Positions 32,334 to 41,658 of a stretch of DNA of 64,000 nucleotides are shown here, piece after piece. The stretch's first letter is position 1; every line of letters begins with the position of its first letter. Source of the DNA: a bacterium (lineage in GTDB: Bacteria; Desulfobacterota; Binatia; DP-6); assembly GCA_026129405.1 (NCBI GenBank), contig JAHCID010000009.1:62001-126000 (forward strand), read 5' to 3'. Below the pieces are notes generated by a model. That model did not search any database, was not told the DNA's origin, and worked only from the letters and a program-made list of their open reading frames with translations. A program made the translations under genes and the position numbers.

Positions 32334-33842
32334 CTAACCCGCGAACACGCGCCGCGCCTCCTCGGCGCGATCGACGAGCCAGCCGAAGCGAACGCCGAGC
32401 ACTACCGTGGCGACGCCGAGCGCCGCCGCGGCGAGCACGTCGCCGGTCGGGAACGCGAGCGAGCGGTCGTCCGGGCCCGGGCGATCGAGGAACATCGTGC
32501 GCACCACGCGGGCATAGTACGCGAGCGACAGCACGCTGTTCAGCACGCCGGCGACGACGAGCCCGTACAGCCCCGCCTGCACGCCCGCGGCGAAGACGTA
32601 GAACTTGCCGATGAAGCCGGCGAGCGGCGGCAGCCCCGCGAGCGAGAAGAGGAACACGGCCAGGAGCGCCGCCACCGGCCCGCCCCCGCGCCACGCGAGC
32701 CCGCGGTAGGCGTCGAGATCCTCCCGGCCCGTGGCGTTGCGCATCATCATGACGATCCAGAACGCGCCCAGCGTCATGACGTAGTAGATCGCGAGATACA
32801 GCAGCACGGCCCGCACGCCCGTATCGCGGAACACGACGACGGCGAGCAAGGCATAGCCCGCGTGCGCGACCGACGAGTATGCGAGCAGCCGCTTCATGTT
32901 CGTCTGCGCCAGCGCCGCGAGGTTGCCGAGCGTCATGGTCGCGACGCTGACGCCCCACACCAGCGGGACGAGCGGGATGCCGGCGACCGACGCCGCGGGT
33001 CCGTCCGCCCCGACGGCGAAGGCGAAGAAACGCAGCAGCAGCGCGAAGCCCGCCGCCTTCGAGCCGACGGCGAGGAGCGCGCTCACCGGCAACGGCGCGC
33101 CGGTGTACGCGTCGGGCGCCCACATGTGGAACGGCACCGCGGCGATCTTGTAGCCGAAGCCGACGAGCACCAGCAGCAGCGCGACGAACAGGACGCCCTG
33201 CGCGTCCGGCCCGAGCGCGCCCAGGGCTTCGCCGATGCCGTGGTAGTCCATGGTCCCGGCGAGCCCGAAGAGGAGGCTCATGCCGTAGATCATGGTGCCC
33301 GACGCGACCCCGCCGTAGAGCAGATACTTGAGCGCCGCCTCGCCGCCGCGCCGGTCGTGGCGCAGGAAGCCCGTCAGCGCATACGCGCACAGGCTCACCA
33401 GCTCGAGGGCCAGATAGGCCATGAGGAGATTGGCGGCGGACGCCATCAGCAGCATGCCGAGTCCGCTGCCGAGCAGCAGCGCGTGGAACTCGGCCTCGTG
33501 CGGCCGCCCGTGCACCTCGCGCGAGCGCAGCGCCATCCACACCGCCGCCAGCAGCGCGAGCAGGAGCAGCAGCTTGAAGAACACGGCGAACGGATCGAGC
33601 ACCAGCATGCGGCCGAACAGCGGCACCGGAGCGGCCTCGAGCAGGCCGCGGATGCGCAGCACCGGCAGCCCGGCGGTGAGGACGAGCGCCGCCGCCGCGC
33701 CGAGGAGCGCGAGCGTTCCGGGCCACTCGCGCCCGCCGCGCGCGCGCACCGCCGGCACGAGGTCGACCAGCAGCACGGCGAGGATGGCCGTCGCGAGCGC
33801 CAGCTCCGGGAGGAAGAAGGCGAGGCTGTCCGCGGGACTCAC
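32334..33842 (-). CDS. nuoN: NADH-quinone oxidoreductase subunit N
   Basis: The 502-residue membrane protein has about 14 helices. GFGYKIAAVPFHMWAPDAYTGAP (in two halves) holds the conserved Lys of the proton channel. TNMKRLLAYSSVAHAGYALL carries the second channel segment, and LAGLPPLAGFIGKFYVF the late helix. NuoN is one of three antiporter-like proton-pumping units of complex I. The GTG start overlaps the nuoM stop by four bases, and the gene is last of the nuo series, followed by rsmI. Confidence 0.96.
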   Translation of the reverse strand: MSPADSLAFFLPELALATAILAVLLVDLVPAVRARGGREWPGTLALLGAAAALVLTAGLPVLRIRGLLEAAPVPLFGRMLVLDPFAVFFKLLLLLALLAAVWMALRSREVHGRPHEAEFHALLLGSGLGMLLMASAANLLMAYLALELVSLCAYALTGFLRHDRRGGEAALKYLLYGGVASGTMIYGMSLLFGLAGTMDYHGIGEALGALGPDAQGVLFVALLLVLVGFGYKIAAVPFHMWAPDAYTGAPLPVSALLAVGSKAAGFALLLRFFAFAVGADGPAASVAGIPLVPLVWGVSVATMTLGNLAALAQTNMKRLLAYSSVAHAGYALLAVVVFRDTGVRAVLLYLAIYYVMTLGAFWIVMMMRNATGREDLDAYRGLAWRGGGPVAALLAVFLFSLAGLPPLAGFIGKFYVFAAGVQAGLYGLVVAGVLNSVLSLAYYARVVRTMFLDRPGPDDRSLAFPTGDVLAAAALGVATVVLGVRFGWLVDRAEEARRVFAG

Positions 33843-35416
33843 GGCGCCTCGCGCTCGGCGCGGAGCGGCCCGGCCGCGACGCGGGCCGGATCGCGGGGCG
33901 CGGCCGCCGCGGCGTCGGCCGGGGCTGCGGCGCGCACGTGCTCGGCCAGCCGCAGCAACGCGGGGCTCTGCAGGTCGAGGACCAGCGTCGGCACGATGCC
34001 GAGCGTGAGGACGATCGCGGCGAGCGGCAGGAGCATCCCGAGCTCGCGGGCGTCGAGCTCGCGCAACCCGGCCCAGCGCGGGTTCGGCGGCCCGAGGTAC
34101 ACGCGCTGCAGCGCCCACAGGAAGTAGCCGGCGGTCAGCACCACCGACGCGGCGGCGACCACGGTGAGGCCCGGATACACCGGCCAGGCGCCGAGCAGGA
34201 CGAGCACCTCGGAGATGAACGCCGACAGCCCCGGGATGCCCATGGCGGCGAAGAACGCGAAGCCCGCGACGCCGGCATAGCGCGGCATGATCGCCGCGAT
34301 CCCGCCGAAGCCGTCGATGTCGCGACGCTGGGTGCGGTCGTAGAGGACCCCCACGAGCAGGAACAGCATCGCGGTGATCGTCCCGTGGTTGAACATCTGG
34401 AGGACCGCGCCGTTGAGCGCCATCGGCGTCAGCGCCGCGAGGCCGAGCAGCACGAAGCCCATGTGGCTGATGCTGGAGTACGCGACCAGCGCCTTCAGGT
34501 CCGTCTGCGCCATGGCGCAGACGGCGCCGTAGACGATGCCGAGCGCGCCGAGTGCGCCGAGAAGCCAGAACGAGAGCGTGGCCCCGGCGAACGGCGCCCA
34601 CGTCGCCTCCGGCAGGATGCCGAAGTTGATGCGCAGGAGCCCGTACGTCCCCATCTTGAGGAGCACGCCCGCGAGGATCACCGAGATCGCCGTCGGCGCC
34701 TGGACGTGCGCGTCGGGCAGCCAGGTGTGGAACGGCACGACCGGGATCTTGATCGCGAAGCCGACGAAGAGCGCGATCCACAGGAGCAGCTGCGTCTCGG
34801 GCGCCAGGCGGTCGCGCACCAGCGCGCCGAGCCGGGTGATGTCGAACGAGTGCGGATCGGGCGTGACGTAGAGGACCAGCATCGCCACCAGGATCAGCAC
34901 CGACCCGAGCAGCGTGTAGAGGAAGAACTTGATCGCCGCGTACTCGCGCCGCGGCCCGCCCCAGATGCCGATGAGGAAGTACATCGGCAGCAGCATCAGC
35001 TCCCAGAAGACGAAGAACAGGAAGAAGTCGAGCGCGACGAAGGTCCCGAGCATGCCCGTCTCGAGCAGGAGGAACAGCGCCGCGTATCCCTTCACCGCCT
35101 CGCCGACGTTCCACGACGCCACCATGCACAGCGTCGAGAGCAGCGCCGTCAGCAGCACCATCGTAACGCTGATGCCGTCGACGCCGACGAAGTATTCGAT
35201 GTTGAACGCCGGGATCCACGGCACGCGGTCGACGAACTGGAAGCCGCCCGCCGGATCGAAGCGGGCGACCAGCCGGCACGCGAGCCCGAGCGAGGGCAGC
35301 GTCGCCGCCGTCGCCACCAGGCGCACGAGCCGCGGCTCGCTCGCGGGCAGGGCGAGCACGACCGCCGCCCCGACGAGCGGCAGGAACGTGATGAGCGTCA
35401 GGATGCCGTCGTCCAT
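33839..35416 (-). CDS. nuoM: NADH-quinone oxidoreductase subunit M
   Basis: The 525-residue antiporter-like subunit has WELMLLPMYFLIGIWGG with the conserved Glu in helix 5, FVGFAIKIPVVPFHTWLPDAH with the channel Lys, and TDLKALVAYSSISHMGFVLLG. It pumps protons in the distal arm of complex I. The ATG at 35416 overlaps the nuoL end by 19 bases; a GTG two codons upstream is also possible. The last 45 residues are Ala/Arg-rich and extend past the usual C-terminus. Confidence 0.96.
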   Translation of the reverse strand: MDDGILTLITFLPLVGAAVVLALPASEPRLVRLVATAATLPSLGLACRLVARFDPAGGFQFVDRVPWIPAFNIEYFVGVDGISVTMVLLTALLSTLCMVASWNVGEAVKGYAALFLLLETGMLGTFVALDFFLFFVFWELMLLPMYFLIGIWGGPRREYAAIKFFLYTLLGSVLILVAMLVLYVTPDPHSFDITRLGALVRDRLAPETQLLLWIALFVGFAIKIPVVPFHTWLPDAHVQAPTAISVILAGVLLKMGTYGLLRINFGILPEATWAPFAGATLSFWLLGALGALGIVYGAVCAMAQTDLKALVAYSSISHMGFVLLGLAALTPMALNGAVLQMFNHGTITAMLFLLVGVLYDRTQRRDIDGFGGIAAIMPRYAGVAGFAFFAAMGIPGLSAFISEVLVLLGAWPVYPGLTVVAAASVVLTAGYFLWALQRVYLGPPNPRWAGLRELDARELGMLLPLAAIVLTLGIVPTLVLDLQSPALLRLAEHVRAAAPADAAAAAPRDPARVAAGPLRAEREAP

Positions 35417-37407
35417 GTCCACGTCCACCAGAGGACGACCCCGCCGAGCACGCCGAGGGCGACCACGAAGAGATACGTCGAGATCGCGCCGGTCTGGAGC
35501 GCGCGGGCGCGGTCCCCGAGGCGGCGCGTGAGCGTCGCCACGCCGTCGACGGCGCCGTCCACGACCACGCGGTCGAGCCACCCGCTCGCCCCGGCGAGGC
35601 CGCGTACGAGCGCCGCCGTCCCGTCGACGACGCCGTCGAGCACCGTGCGATCGAAGCGCGCCGCACCCGCCGCTGCGGCGAGCACGGCGGGCACGACGGC
35701 GCGCGCGTAGAGCGCGTCGAGGGGATCCGTCGCCGCCGCTCCCGTCGCCGGCGGCGCGCCGCGGCCGAAGCGCCACCATGCGACGAGCATGCCGGCCGCC
35801 GCGACGGCCACCGACACGCCCATGAGCGCGAGCTCGACCCCGCGGGCCGGATGGGGCTCGGCGACGGGCGTCCCGAGCACCGGCGCGAGCCACGCCCCGA
35901 AGAGATGCGGCACGCCGAGGACGTCGCCGAGCGCGGGCGGCACGCCGAGCCAACCGACGCCGAGCGCACCCGCCGCCAGCACCCACAGCGGCAGCATCAT
36001 CACCGGCGGCGACTCGTGGATGCGCGCCGCCGCCGGCTCCAGGCGCGACGCCCCCGCGAAGACGAGCAGCAGCTGCCGGACCATGTAGTAGGCGGTGAGC
36101 CCGGCGACGGCCGTGGCGACGAGCCACAGCCCGGCGTGTCCCCGCTCGCCCGCGAACGCCTCCCACAGGATCGCGTCCTTCGAGAAGAAGCCGCCGACGA
36201 AGGGCACCCCGGTGAGCGCCAGGGTCGCGACGACGTACACCGCGCAGGTGTGCGGCAGCGCGCGGCGGAGCCCGCCCATGCGCCGCATGTCCTGCTCGCC
36301 GCCGAGCGCGTGGATGACGCTGCCGGCGGCGAGGAACAGCGCGGCCTTGAAGAACGCGTGCGTGGTCAGATGGAAGACGCCCGCCGCCGCGGCGCCGACG
36401 CCCATCGCGAGCATCATGTAGCCGAGCTGCGAGACCGTCGAGTACGCGAGCACCTTCTTCACGTCGTGCTGGGACGCCGCCAGCACCGCCCCCCAGAGCG
36501 CGGTCACGGCGCCGACGCCCGCGACCACGTGCGCCGTCACCAGCGCCGGCGCGAAGAGCGGGTGCAGGCGGGCGAGCAGGTAGACGCCCGCCGTCACCAT
36601 GGTCGCCGCGTGGATCAGCGCCGACCCCGGCGTCGGGCCGGCCATCGCGTCGGGCAGCCATACGTGCAGCGGGATCTGCGCGGACTTGCCGGCGGCGCCG
36701 AGGAAGAGGAGCAGCGTCACCGTCGTCACCACCTCCGGCGCGAGCCCCCCGACCAGCGGCCCCAGCTCGCGGAACGTCAGCGTCGGCGGGCCGGCGGCGG
36801 CGAGGCTCGCCACGAGCAGCGCCGTCCCGAGGAGCACGCCCACGTCGCCGGCGCGATTCACGAGGAAGGCCCTGGTCCCCGCGGCCGCGTTCGCGCGGTC
36901 CTCCCACCAGAACCCGACGAGCGCCCAGGAGCAGAAGCCCACGCCCTCCCAGCCGAGAAAGAGCAGGAGCAGGTTGTCGGCGAGGACGAGCACGAGCATC
37001 GCCGCCGTGAACAGGTTGAGGTACGCGAAGAACCGCCAGGCGGCGGGATCGTCGCGCATGTAGCCGATCGCATAGACGTGGATCAGCCCGCCGACGCCGC
37101 CCACGAGCAGGACGAGGACGGCGGACAGCGGATCGAGCGCGAGCGTGAACGGCACGCGCAGCCCGCCGACGTCGATCCACGTCGGTCCCTCGGCGAGCAG
37201 CAGGCGCTCGCTCGCGGGGAGTCCGGCCAGGGTCCAGACCGCGGCCGCCCCGACGCCGAACGCCGCCCACACCCCGGCGCAGCCGAGCGCTCCGACCGCC
37301 CCCGCCCCGGCCCGCGCCTGGAGCCGCGCCCCGCCGACCCCGAGCACGAGCGCCCCGAGGAGCGGGAAGAGCGGCATCAGGGCGAGCACGGGCGCGGCGG
37401 TCGGCAT
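35398..37407 (-). CDS. nuoL: NADH-quinone oxidoreductase subunit L
   Basis: The 669-residue protein is the longest antiporter-like subunit. Conserved parts include WEGVGFCSWALVGFWWED, GKSAQIPLHVWLPDAMAGPT (with the channel Lys), ALIHAATMVTAGVYLL and QHDVKKVLAYSTVSQLGYMM. The C-terminal part should form the long lateral helix along the membrane arm. It begins at an ATG eight bases after the nuoK stop and ends with an overlap into nuoM, in the standard J-K-L-M-N order. Confidence 0.97.
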   Translation of the reverse strand: MPTAAPVLALMPLFPLLGALVLGVGGARLQARAGAGAVGALGCAGVWAAFGVGAAAVWTLAGLPASERLLLAEGPTWIDVGGLRVPFTLALDPLSAVLVLLVGGVGGLIHVYAIGYMRDDPAAWRFFAYLNLFTAAMLVLVLADNLLLLFLGWEGVGFCSWALVGFWWEDRANAAAGTRAFLVNRAGDVGVLLGTALLVASLAAAGPPTLTFRELGPLVGGLAPEVVTTVTLLLFLGAAGKSAQIPLHVWLPDAMAGPTPGSALIHAATMVTAGVYLLARLHPLFAPALVTAHVVAGVGAVTALWGAVLAASQHDVKKVLAYSTVSQLGYMMLAMGVGAAAAGVFHLTTHAFFKAALFLAAGSVIHALGGEQDMRRMGGLRRALPHTCAVYVVATLALTGVPFVGGFFSKDAILWEAFAGERGHAGLWLVATAVAGLTAYYMVRQLLLVFAGASRLEPAAARIHESPPVMMLPLWVLAAGALGVGWLGVPPALGDVLGVPHLFGAWLAPVLGTPVAEPHPARGVELALMGVSVAVAAAGMLVAWWRFGRGAPPATGAAATDPLDALYARAVVPAVLAAAAGAARFDRTVLDGVVDGTAALVRGLAGASGWLDRVVVDGAVDGVATLTRRLGDRARALQTGAISTYLFVVALGVLGGVVLWWTWTWTTAS

Positions 37408-37415
37408 GGCCCGGG

Positions 37416-37730
37416 TCAGCCTCGGAGCCGATCGGCCGCGTCGACGTCGATGGTCTCGAAGCCCTGGTAGAGCCCGAGGACGATCGCGAGCCCGACTGCG
37501 GCCTCGGCAGCCGCGAGCATGACGACGAAGATCGCGAACACCTGCCCGTCGACGCCGGTGTCGCGGTAGCGTGCGAACGCCACCCAGTTGACGTTCGCCG
37601 CGTTGAGGATGAGCTCGATGCCCATCAGCATGCCGAGCGCGTTGCGGCGCGTCAGCACGCAGTAGAGCCCGAGCGCGAAGAGGATCGCGCCGACGACGAG
37701 GAAGTGGAGCAGCGTCGGCTCGCCGATCAC
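37416..37730 (-). CDS. nuoK: NADH-quinone oxidoreductase subunit K
   Basis: The 104-residue, three-helix subunit shows GLYCVLTRRNALGMLMGIELILNAANVNWVAF (around residues 19-50), with the conserved membrane Glu in GIEL, and the late Glu in AAAEAAVGLAIVL. These acids lie in the E-channel that links quinone reduction to pumping. The GTG start overlaps the nuoJ stop. Confidence 0.95.
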   Translation of the reverse strand: MIGEPTLLHFLVVGAILFALGLYCVLTRRNALGMLMGIELILNAANVNWVAFARYRDTGVDGQVFAIFVVMLAAAEAAVGLAIVLGLYQGFETIDVDAADRLRG

Positions 37731-38227
37731 CGGCCGAGCTCCTTGCGCGACACGACCACCGCGCCGACGAGGGCGAGCAGCAGGACGAGCGACGCCACCT
37801 CGAAGGGCAGCGCGTAGTCGCCGAGGAACGCCATGCCGACGGCGTAGGTGGTCGGGGCCGGCGGCGGCAGCTCGGCCGTCCCCCACTCCGTCTGCCCCAG
37901 CGCGCGCAGCAGCGCCGCCAGCACGAGCCCGACGACGACCGCCGCCGGGCCGCGGCCCACGGCGCGGTTCGAGACCTCCGCCTCCGCGATCCGGTGCGTC
38001 AGCATGATCGCGAACAGGCCGAGCACGAGGACGCCGCCGACGTAGACGAGCAGCTGCACGACGGCGAGAAAGTCCGCCGACAGGAGGACGAAGAGGCCCG
38101 CGACGCCGAGCAGGGTGCTCATGAGCGCGAACGCGGCGTAGACGACGTGCCGGCTCACCGCGACGGCGATCGCGGAGCCGACGGTGAGCCCGGCGAGCAG
38201 ATAGAAGACGGCGAGCGTCGTCGACAC
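37727..38227 (-). CDS. nuoJ: NADH-quinone oxidoreductase subunit J
   Basis: The 166-residue, five-helix subunit carries ADFLAVVQLLVYVGGVLVLGLFAIML, the pi-bulge helix region of NuoJ, and a typical N-terminal helix (AVFYLLAGLTVGSAIAVAVS). The GTG at 38227 starts right at that helix. Upstream lies the divergent mlaC gene rather than nuoI, so nuoJKLMN must have its own promoter. The 128-base spacer contains TTGCCC and GCTAGA with about 16 bases between them on this strand as a candidate. Confidence 0.94.
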   Translation of the reverse strand: MSTTLAVFYLLAGLTVGSAIAVAVSRHVVYAAFALMSTLLGVAGLFVLLSADFLAVVQLLVYVGGVLVLGLFAIMLTHRIAEAEVSNRAVGRGPAAVVVGLVLAALLRALGQTEWGTAELPPPAPTTYAVGMAFLGDYALPFEVASLVLLLALVGAVVVSRKELGR

Positions 38228-38356
38228 GTGGACTCGCGGCGAGCCGTTCCCGGCGGGGCCGGCTGGCCGTCTAGCAAAAGGCCCCCCGCCAGGGCAACTC
38301 CGTATCCGCGCACGCGAACGGTTCGGCTTCCCGCGAGCCTGTGCTAGCACGAGCGC

Positions 38357-38986
38357 ATGGGGAGAGGACGCTCCGGCCACGCCGCCGGCCTCCTGGGAAT
38401 GCTGGCGACGGTCGCCGTCGCCGCCGGCTCGGGGCCCCAGTCGACGGTCGAGAAGCTCAACGCGGGCATGCAGCAGACGCTCGCGAAGGCCGAGAGCCTC
38501 GGCTACCAGGGGCGCTACGACGCGCTCGCCCCGCTGCTCGCGAGCACGTTCGACCTCGGCCTCATGGCCGAGAAGTCGCTCGGCAGGTACTGGGCCCCGC
38601 TGTCCGACGCCGACAAGGCGCGCTGGAAGACCACCTTCGCCGACTTCATGACGGCCACGTACGCCGCGAACCTCGACCACGCCGGCGGCCAGACGTTCAC
38701 GATCCTCGGCGAGGAGCCGAGCAGCCACGGCACGGTCCTCGTCCGCACCCGCATCGACGAGCCGGGGAAGGACCCGGTCGAGCTGGCCTACCGGCTCCAG
38801 GAGACCGACGGGACGTGGCGCATCGCCGACGTCTTCTACCGCGGCACCGTGAGCGAGCTGGCGCTGCGCCGGTCGGACTACTCGGCGGCGCTCGCGCGCG
38901 GCGACCTCGACGCCCTAGTAGCGACTCTGCGGGGCAAGATCGCGGATCTCGCCGCGGGCCGGGGCGAACGTCAGCGCCCCCAGTAG
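38357..38986 (+). CDS. mlaC: MlaC/Ttg2D-family periplasmic phospholipid-binding protein
   Basis: The 209-residue precursor has a signal peptide (GHAAGLLGMLATVAVAAGS) and the MlaC fold: LASTFDLGLMAEKSLGRYWAPL, FADFMTATYAANLDHAGG, VLVRTRIDEPG and ETDGTWRIADVFYRGTVS. MlaC ferries phospholipids between the outer-membrane MlaA complex and the inner-membrane MlaFEDB transporter. It is the only plus-strand gene within the complex I locus and converges on mlaA, overlapping it by 72 bases. mlaFEDB are not in the window. Confidence 0.9.
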   Translation: MGRGRSGHAAGLLGMLATVAVAAGSGPQSTVEKLNAGMQQTLAKAESLGYQGRYDALAPLLASTFDLGLMAEKSLGRYWAPLSDADKARWKTTFADFMTATYAANLDHAGGQTFTILGEEPSSHGTVLVRTRIDEPGKDPVELAYRLQETDGTWRIADVFYRGTVSELALRRSDYSAALARGDLDALVATLRGKIADLAAGRGERQRPQ

Positions 38987-39781
38987 CGACGTCCGCCACG
39001 CCGGCGCGGCCGCGTCGCGCTGCTGCGCCGCACGGCGCGAGCCGATCTGCCCCATCGCGTTCTGGTAGTAGGCGTTGCGGACCGCGGCGTAGAAGTCGAC
39101 GCTCGATTCGCGCAGCGCCCGCAGCGCGCCGGCGTTCTCGTCGTAGCTGGCGAAGCCCGCCCCGCCCTCGCGCGCGGCCGTGAGGACGATCACGACCGCC
39201 GGGGTGAGCAGATAGGTGATCGGCTGGAAGGCCAGATCGACGAGGAAGCCGGTGCCGTCGCGCGCCGTCGTCGGGCCGAGCACGGGCAGCACGAGGAACG
39301 GCCCGCTCGGGATGCCGACGAGCGCCATCGTCTCGGCGAAGTCGGTGCGATGCCCCTCGATACCCATCACCGCCGCGACGTCGAAGAAGCCGAGCACGCC
39401 GAGCGTCGTGTTCACGCCGAAGCGGGTCAGGGTGACGATCGCCCGGCCCGGATCGAGCTGCAGCAGGTCGTTCACGAAGACGACCGGGGCATCGAGGTTG
39501 GCGAGCGCGCGGCGCACGGCGCGACGGCCGCCCTCCGGGACCGCGGCGACGTAGGCGTGATCGAGCGGCGCCAGGACGAAGCGATCGACCTGCTGGTTGA
39601 AGCCGAAGACGGCGCGGTTGATCGGCTCGAAGGGATCGGGGAACCCCGACGGCACCTCGGCGCCCTCGGGATCGTCGAACAGCGGATCCGGCTGGCTCGC
39701 CCGCGCCTCGGCCCCCCCGAAGAGCAGCAGCAGCGCCAGGACGCCGAGGGTCGCCCACGTCGGGCCGGCGCTCCGCCTCAC
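38915..39781 (-). CDS. mlaA: MlaA/VacJ-family outer-membrane lipid-asymmetry protein
   Basis: The 288-residue precursor (GTG start) has a signal peptide to about residue 28; no lipobox Cys is seen, although many MlaA proteins are lipoproteins. Family blocks are clear: DPFEPINRAVFGFNQQVDRF, NLDAPVVFVNDLLQLD, RFGVNTTLGVLGFFDVAA, DFAETMALVGIPSGPFLVLP and DENAGALRALRESSVDFYAAVRN. It removes surface phospholipids from the outer membrane. It follows nuoI by 75 bases on the same strand and is likely co-transcribed with nuoABCDHI. Confidence 0.93.
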   Translation of the reverse strand: MRRSAGPTWATLGVLALLLLFGGAEARASQPDPLFDDPEGAEVPSGFPDPFEPINRAVFGFNQQVDRFVLAPLDHAYVAAVPEGGRRAVRRALANLDAPVVFVNDLLQLDPGRAIVTLTRFGVNTTLGVLGFFDVAAVMGIEGHRTDFAETMALVGIPSGPFLVLPVLGPTTARDGTGFLVDLAFQPITYLLTPAVVIVLTAAREGGAGFASYDENAGALRALRESSVDFYAAVRNAYYQNAMGQIGSRRAAQQRDAAAPAWRTSLLGALTFAPARGEIRDLAPQSRY

Positions 39782-39856
39782 GCGCTCCGCCGTAACGGAA
39801 TCCCGCCCGGAGGTCCACCGGCGCCGTGCCGAACGGCGGCAGATTTCACGACCCCG

Positions 39857-40438
39857 TCAGCTCCGCGGCGGCGGCGTGGCCGCGGGGCTCGCGAACTCGT
39901 CGACGTAGCGCAGCCCGCGCTCGAGGAGCGGGGCCAGGACCGGATCGCGCTCGCCGCCCTTCTTCGGGCGGTAGGCCCGCACCGGCGCGTCGACGAAGCG
40001 GAAGACGAGGCTCTCCAGGGTGTAGTCCGCCCCTTCGAACTCCGGGGTGTGGTGGATCGCGCCCGTCGGACACGGCTCGCTGCACAGGCCGCAGTACATG
40101 CATTTGGCCATGTCGATGTCGAAACGCGACATGACGAGGCCGCCCGCCTCCTTGTCCTTCACCGCGTCGATCACGATGCAGTCGATCGGACACGCACGCT
40201 CGCACGCGAGGCAGGCGGTGCAGATCTCGAGATCGACGGCGAGCATGCCCCGGTAGCGGAACGGCAGCGTGTCCTGGACGCGCAGGCCGTCGGGCAGACG
40301 GTCGGGATACTGGAGCGTCACGGGCTTGCGCACGAGGTGCGACGCGGTCACCGCGAGCCCCTCGGCCACCGTGAGGAGCGCCTCCGCGAGATTGCGCAAC
40401 CAGCCGGTGACGCCGCCCATGGTCGTCCGCCCGCTCAT
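39857..40438 (-). CDS. nuoI: NADH-quinone oxidoreductase subunit I
   Basis: The 193-residue subunit holds two 4Fe-4S motifs, CTACLACERACP and CMYCGLCSEPCP, which bind clusters N6a and N6b that pass electrons to N2 in NuoB. An N-terminal amphipathic helix (LRNLAEALLTVAEGLAV) anchors it on the membrane. The ATG overlaps the nuoH stop. In this locus it is the only ferredoxin-like subunit, because nuoEFG are absent. Confidence 0.96.
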   Translation of the reverse strand: MSGRTTMGGVTGWLRNLAEALLTVAEGLAVTASHLVRKPVTLQYPDRLPDGLRVQDTLPFRYRGMLAVDLEICTACLACERACPIDCIVIDAVKDKEAGGLVMSRFDIDMAKCMYCGLCSEPCPTGAIHHTPEFEGADYTLESLVFRFVDAPVRAYRPKKGGERDPVLAPLLERGLRYVDEFASPAATPPPRS

Positions 40439-41658
40439 CCCGGCGACCGTGCCGTGCCGAGCGGGTTCCAGCTGAGGTGGGCGCGGCCGAGACCCGCGTG
40501 ACGCAGATGGAACGCGACGCGGCGGACGAAGAGGGCCGCCAGCACGACGGCGAGCCCGCACAGCGCGCCGCGCACGGCGGGCACGCCGACGGGGAAGACG
40601 ACCATCCACACCGCCGTGCCGACGAGGTTCACGAGCGCCACCGGCACGAGGTACTTCCAGCACATCGCCATCATCTGGTCGACGCGCACGCGCGGCAGCG
40701 TCCAGCGCAGCCAGATCGGGAGCAGCACGCCGACGGTGTAGGCCTTCGCGAAGAAGGTGCCGAGCTGGAGGAGGTTGCGCAGCACGGGCCGCCCGTCGAG
40801 CGCCCACGGGATCTGCCAGCCGCCGAGGAAGAGCGTGGTCGCGAGCGCGCCGATCACGTAGAGGTTGCCCCACTCCGCCATGAAGAAGAGCAGGCTGCGC
40901 ATGCCGCTGTACTCGGTGGCGAACCCGGCGACCAGCTCGGACTCGGCCTCGGGCAGGTCGAACGGCGTGCGGTTGCCCTCCGCCAGCGCCGCGGTGAAGA
41001 AGACGAGGAAGGCGACGAACGTGAACGGCGAGTCGAAGACGTACCACGTCCACGGCGCCGCCCCCTGCTCGAGGATGATGCCCTGCATCGACAGCGTCCC
41101 CGACAGCAGCACGACCGGCACGATCGAGAGCCCGGCCGGGATCTCGTAGCTCACGATCTGCGCCGCCGAGCGCACGCCGCCGAGCAGCGACCATTTGTTG
41201 TTCGACGCCCAGCCGGCCATGAGGATGCCGACGACGACGAGCGCCGTGACCGCGGTCACGTAGACGACGCCGACGTTCAGATCCGCGACGACGAGGTCCT
41301 GCGTGAACGGCAGGCAGGCGAAGGTCGCGACGAAGCCGACCATGACGACGTACGGCGCCGCCCGGAAGAGGCGCGCGTCGGCCGCCGCCGGCACGACGTC
41401 CTCCTTCAGCAGGCTCTTCACGCCGTCGGCGAGCCACTGGAGGATGCCGATCGGACCCGTGCGGTTCGGGCCGACGCGGCTCTGGAGCCGCGCCATGAGG
41501 CGCCGCTCGACCCACGTCGTCACGCCCGCGATCGGCAGCACGAAGCCGAAGACGACGAGCCCGCCGGCGACGAGCATGGTGCCCAGCGCCAGCGCCCACG
41601 GCGGCACCCACGCCGGCACGAGGCCGCTCGCCGCCAGCTCCGCCACCAGCGCCTTCAC
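40435..41658 (-). CDS. nuoH: NADH-quinone oxidoreductase subunit H
   Basis: The 407-residue, eight-helix subunit forms the quinone chamber with NuoB and NuoD. Conserved blocks are [60 protein letters not shown] (in parts), [26 protein letters not shown] and FLGGWQIPW. The GTG start overlaps the nuoD stop by four bases, so nuoEFG are missing without a scar. Confidence 0.96.
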   Translation of the reverse strand: MKALVAELAASGLVPAWVPPWALALGTMLVAGGLVVFGFVLPIAGVTTWVERRLMARLQSRVGPNRTGPIGILQWLADGVKSLLKEDVVPAAADARLFRAAPYVVMVGFVATFACLPFTQDLVVADLNVGVVYVTAVTALVVVGILMAGWASNNKWSLLGGVRSAAQIVSYEIPAGLSIVPVVLLSGTLSMQGIILEQGAAPWTWYVFDSPFTFVAFLVFFTAALAEGNRTPFDLPEAESELVAGFATEYSGMRSLLFFMAEWGNLYVIGALATTLFLGGWQIPWALDGRPVLRNLLQLGTFFAKAYTVGVLLPIWLRWTLPRVRVDQMMAMCWKYLVPVALVNLVGTAVWMVVFPVGVPAVRGALCGLAVVLAALFVRRVAFHLRHAGLGRAHLSWNPLGTARSPG

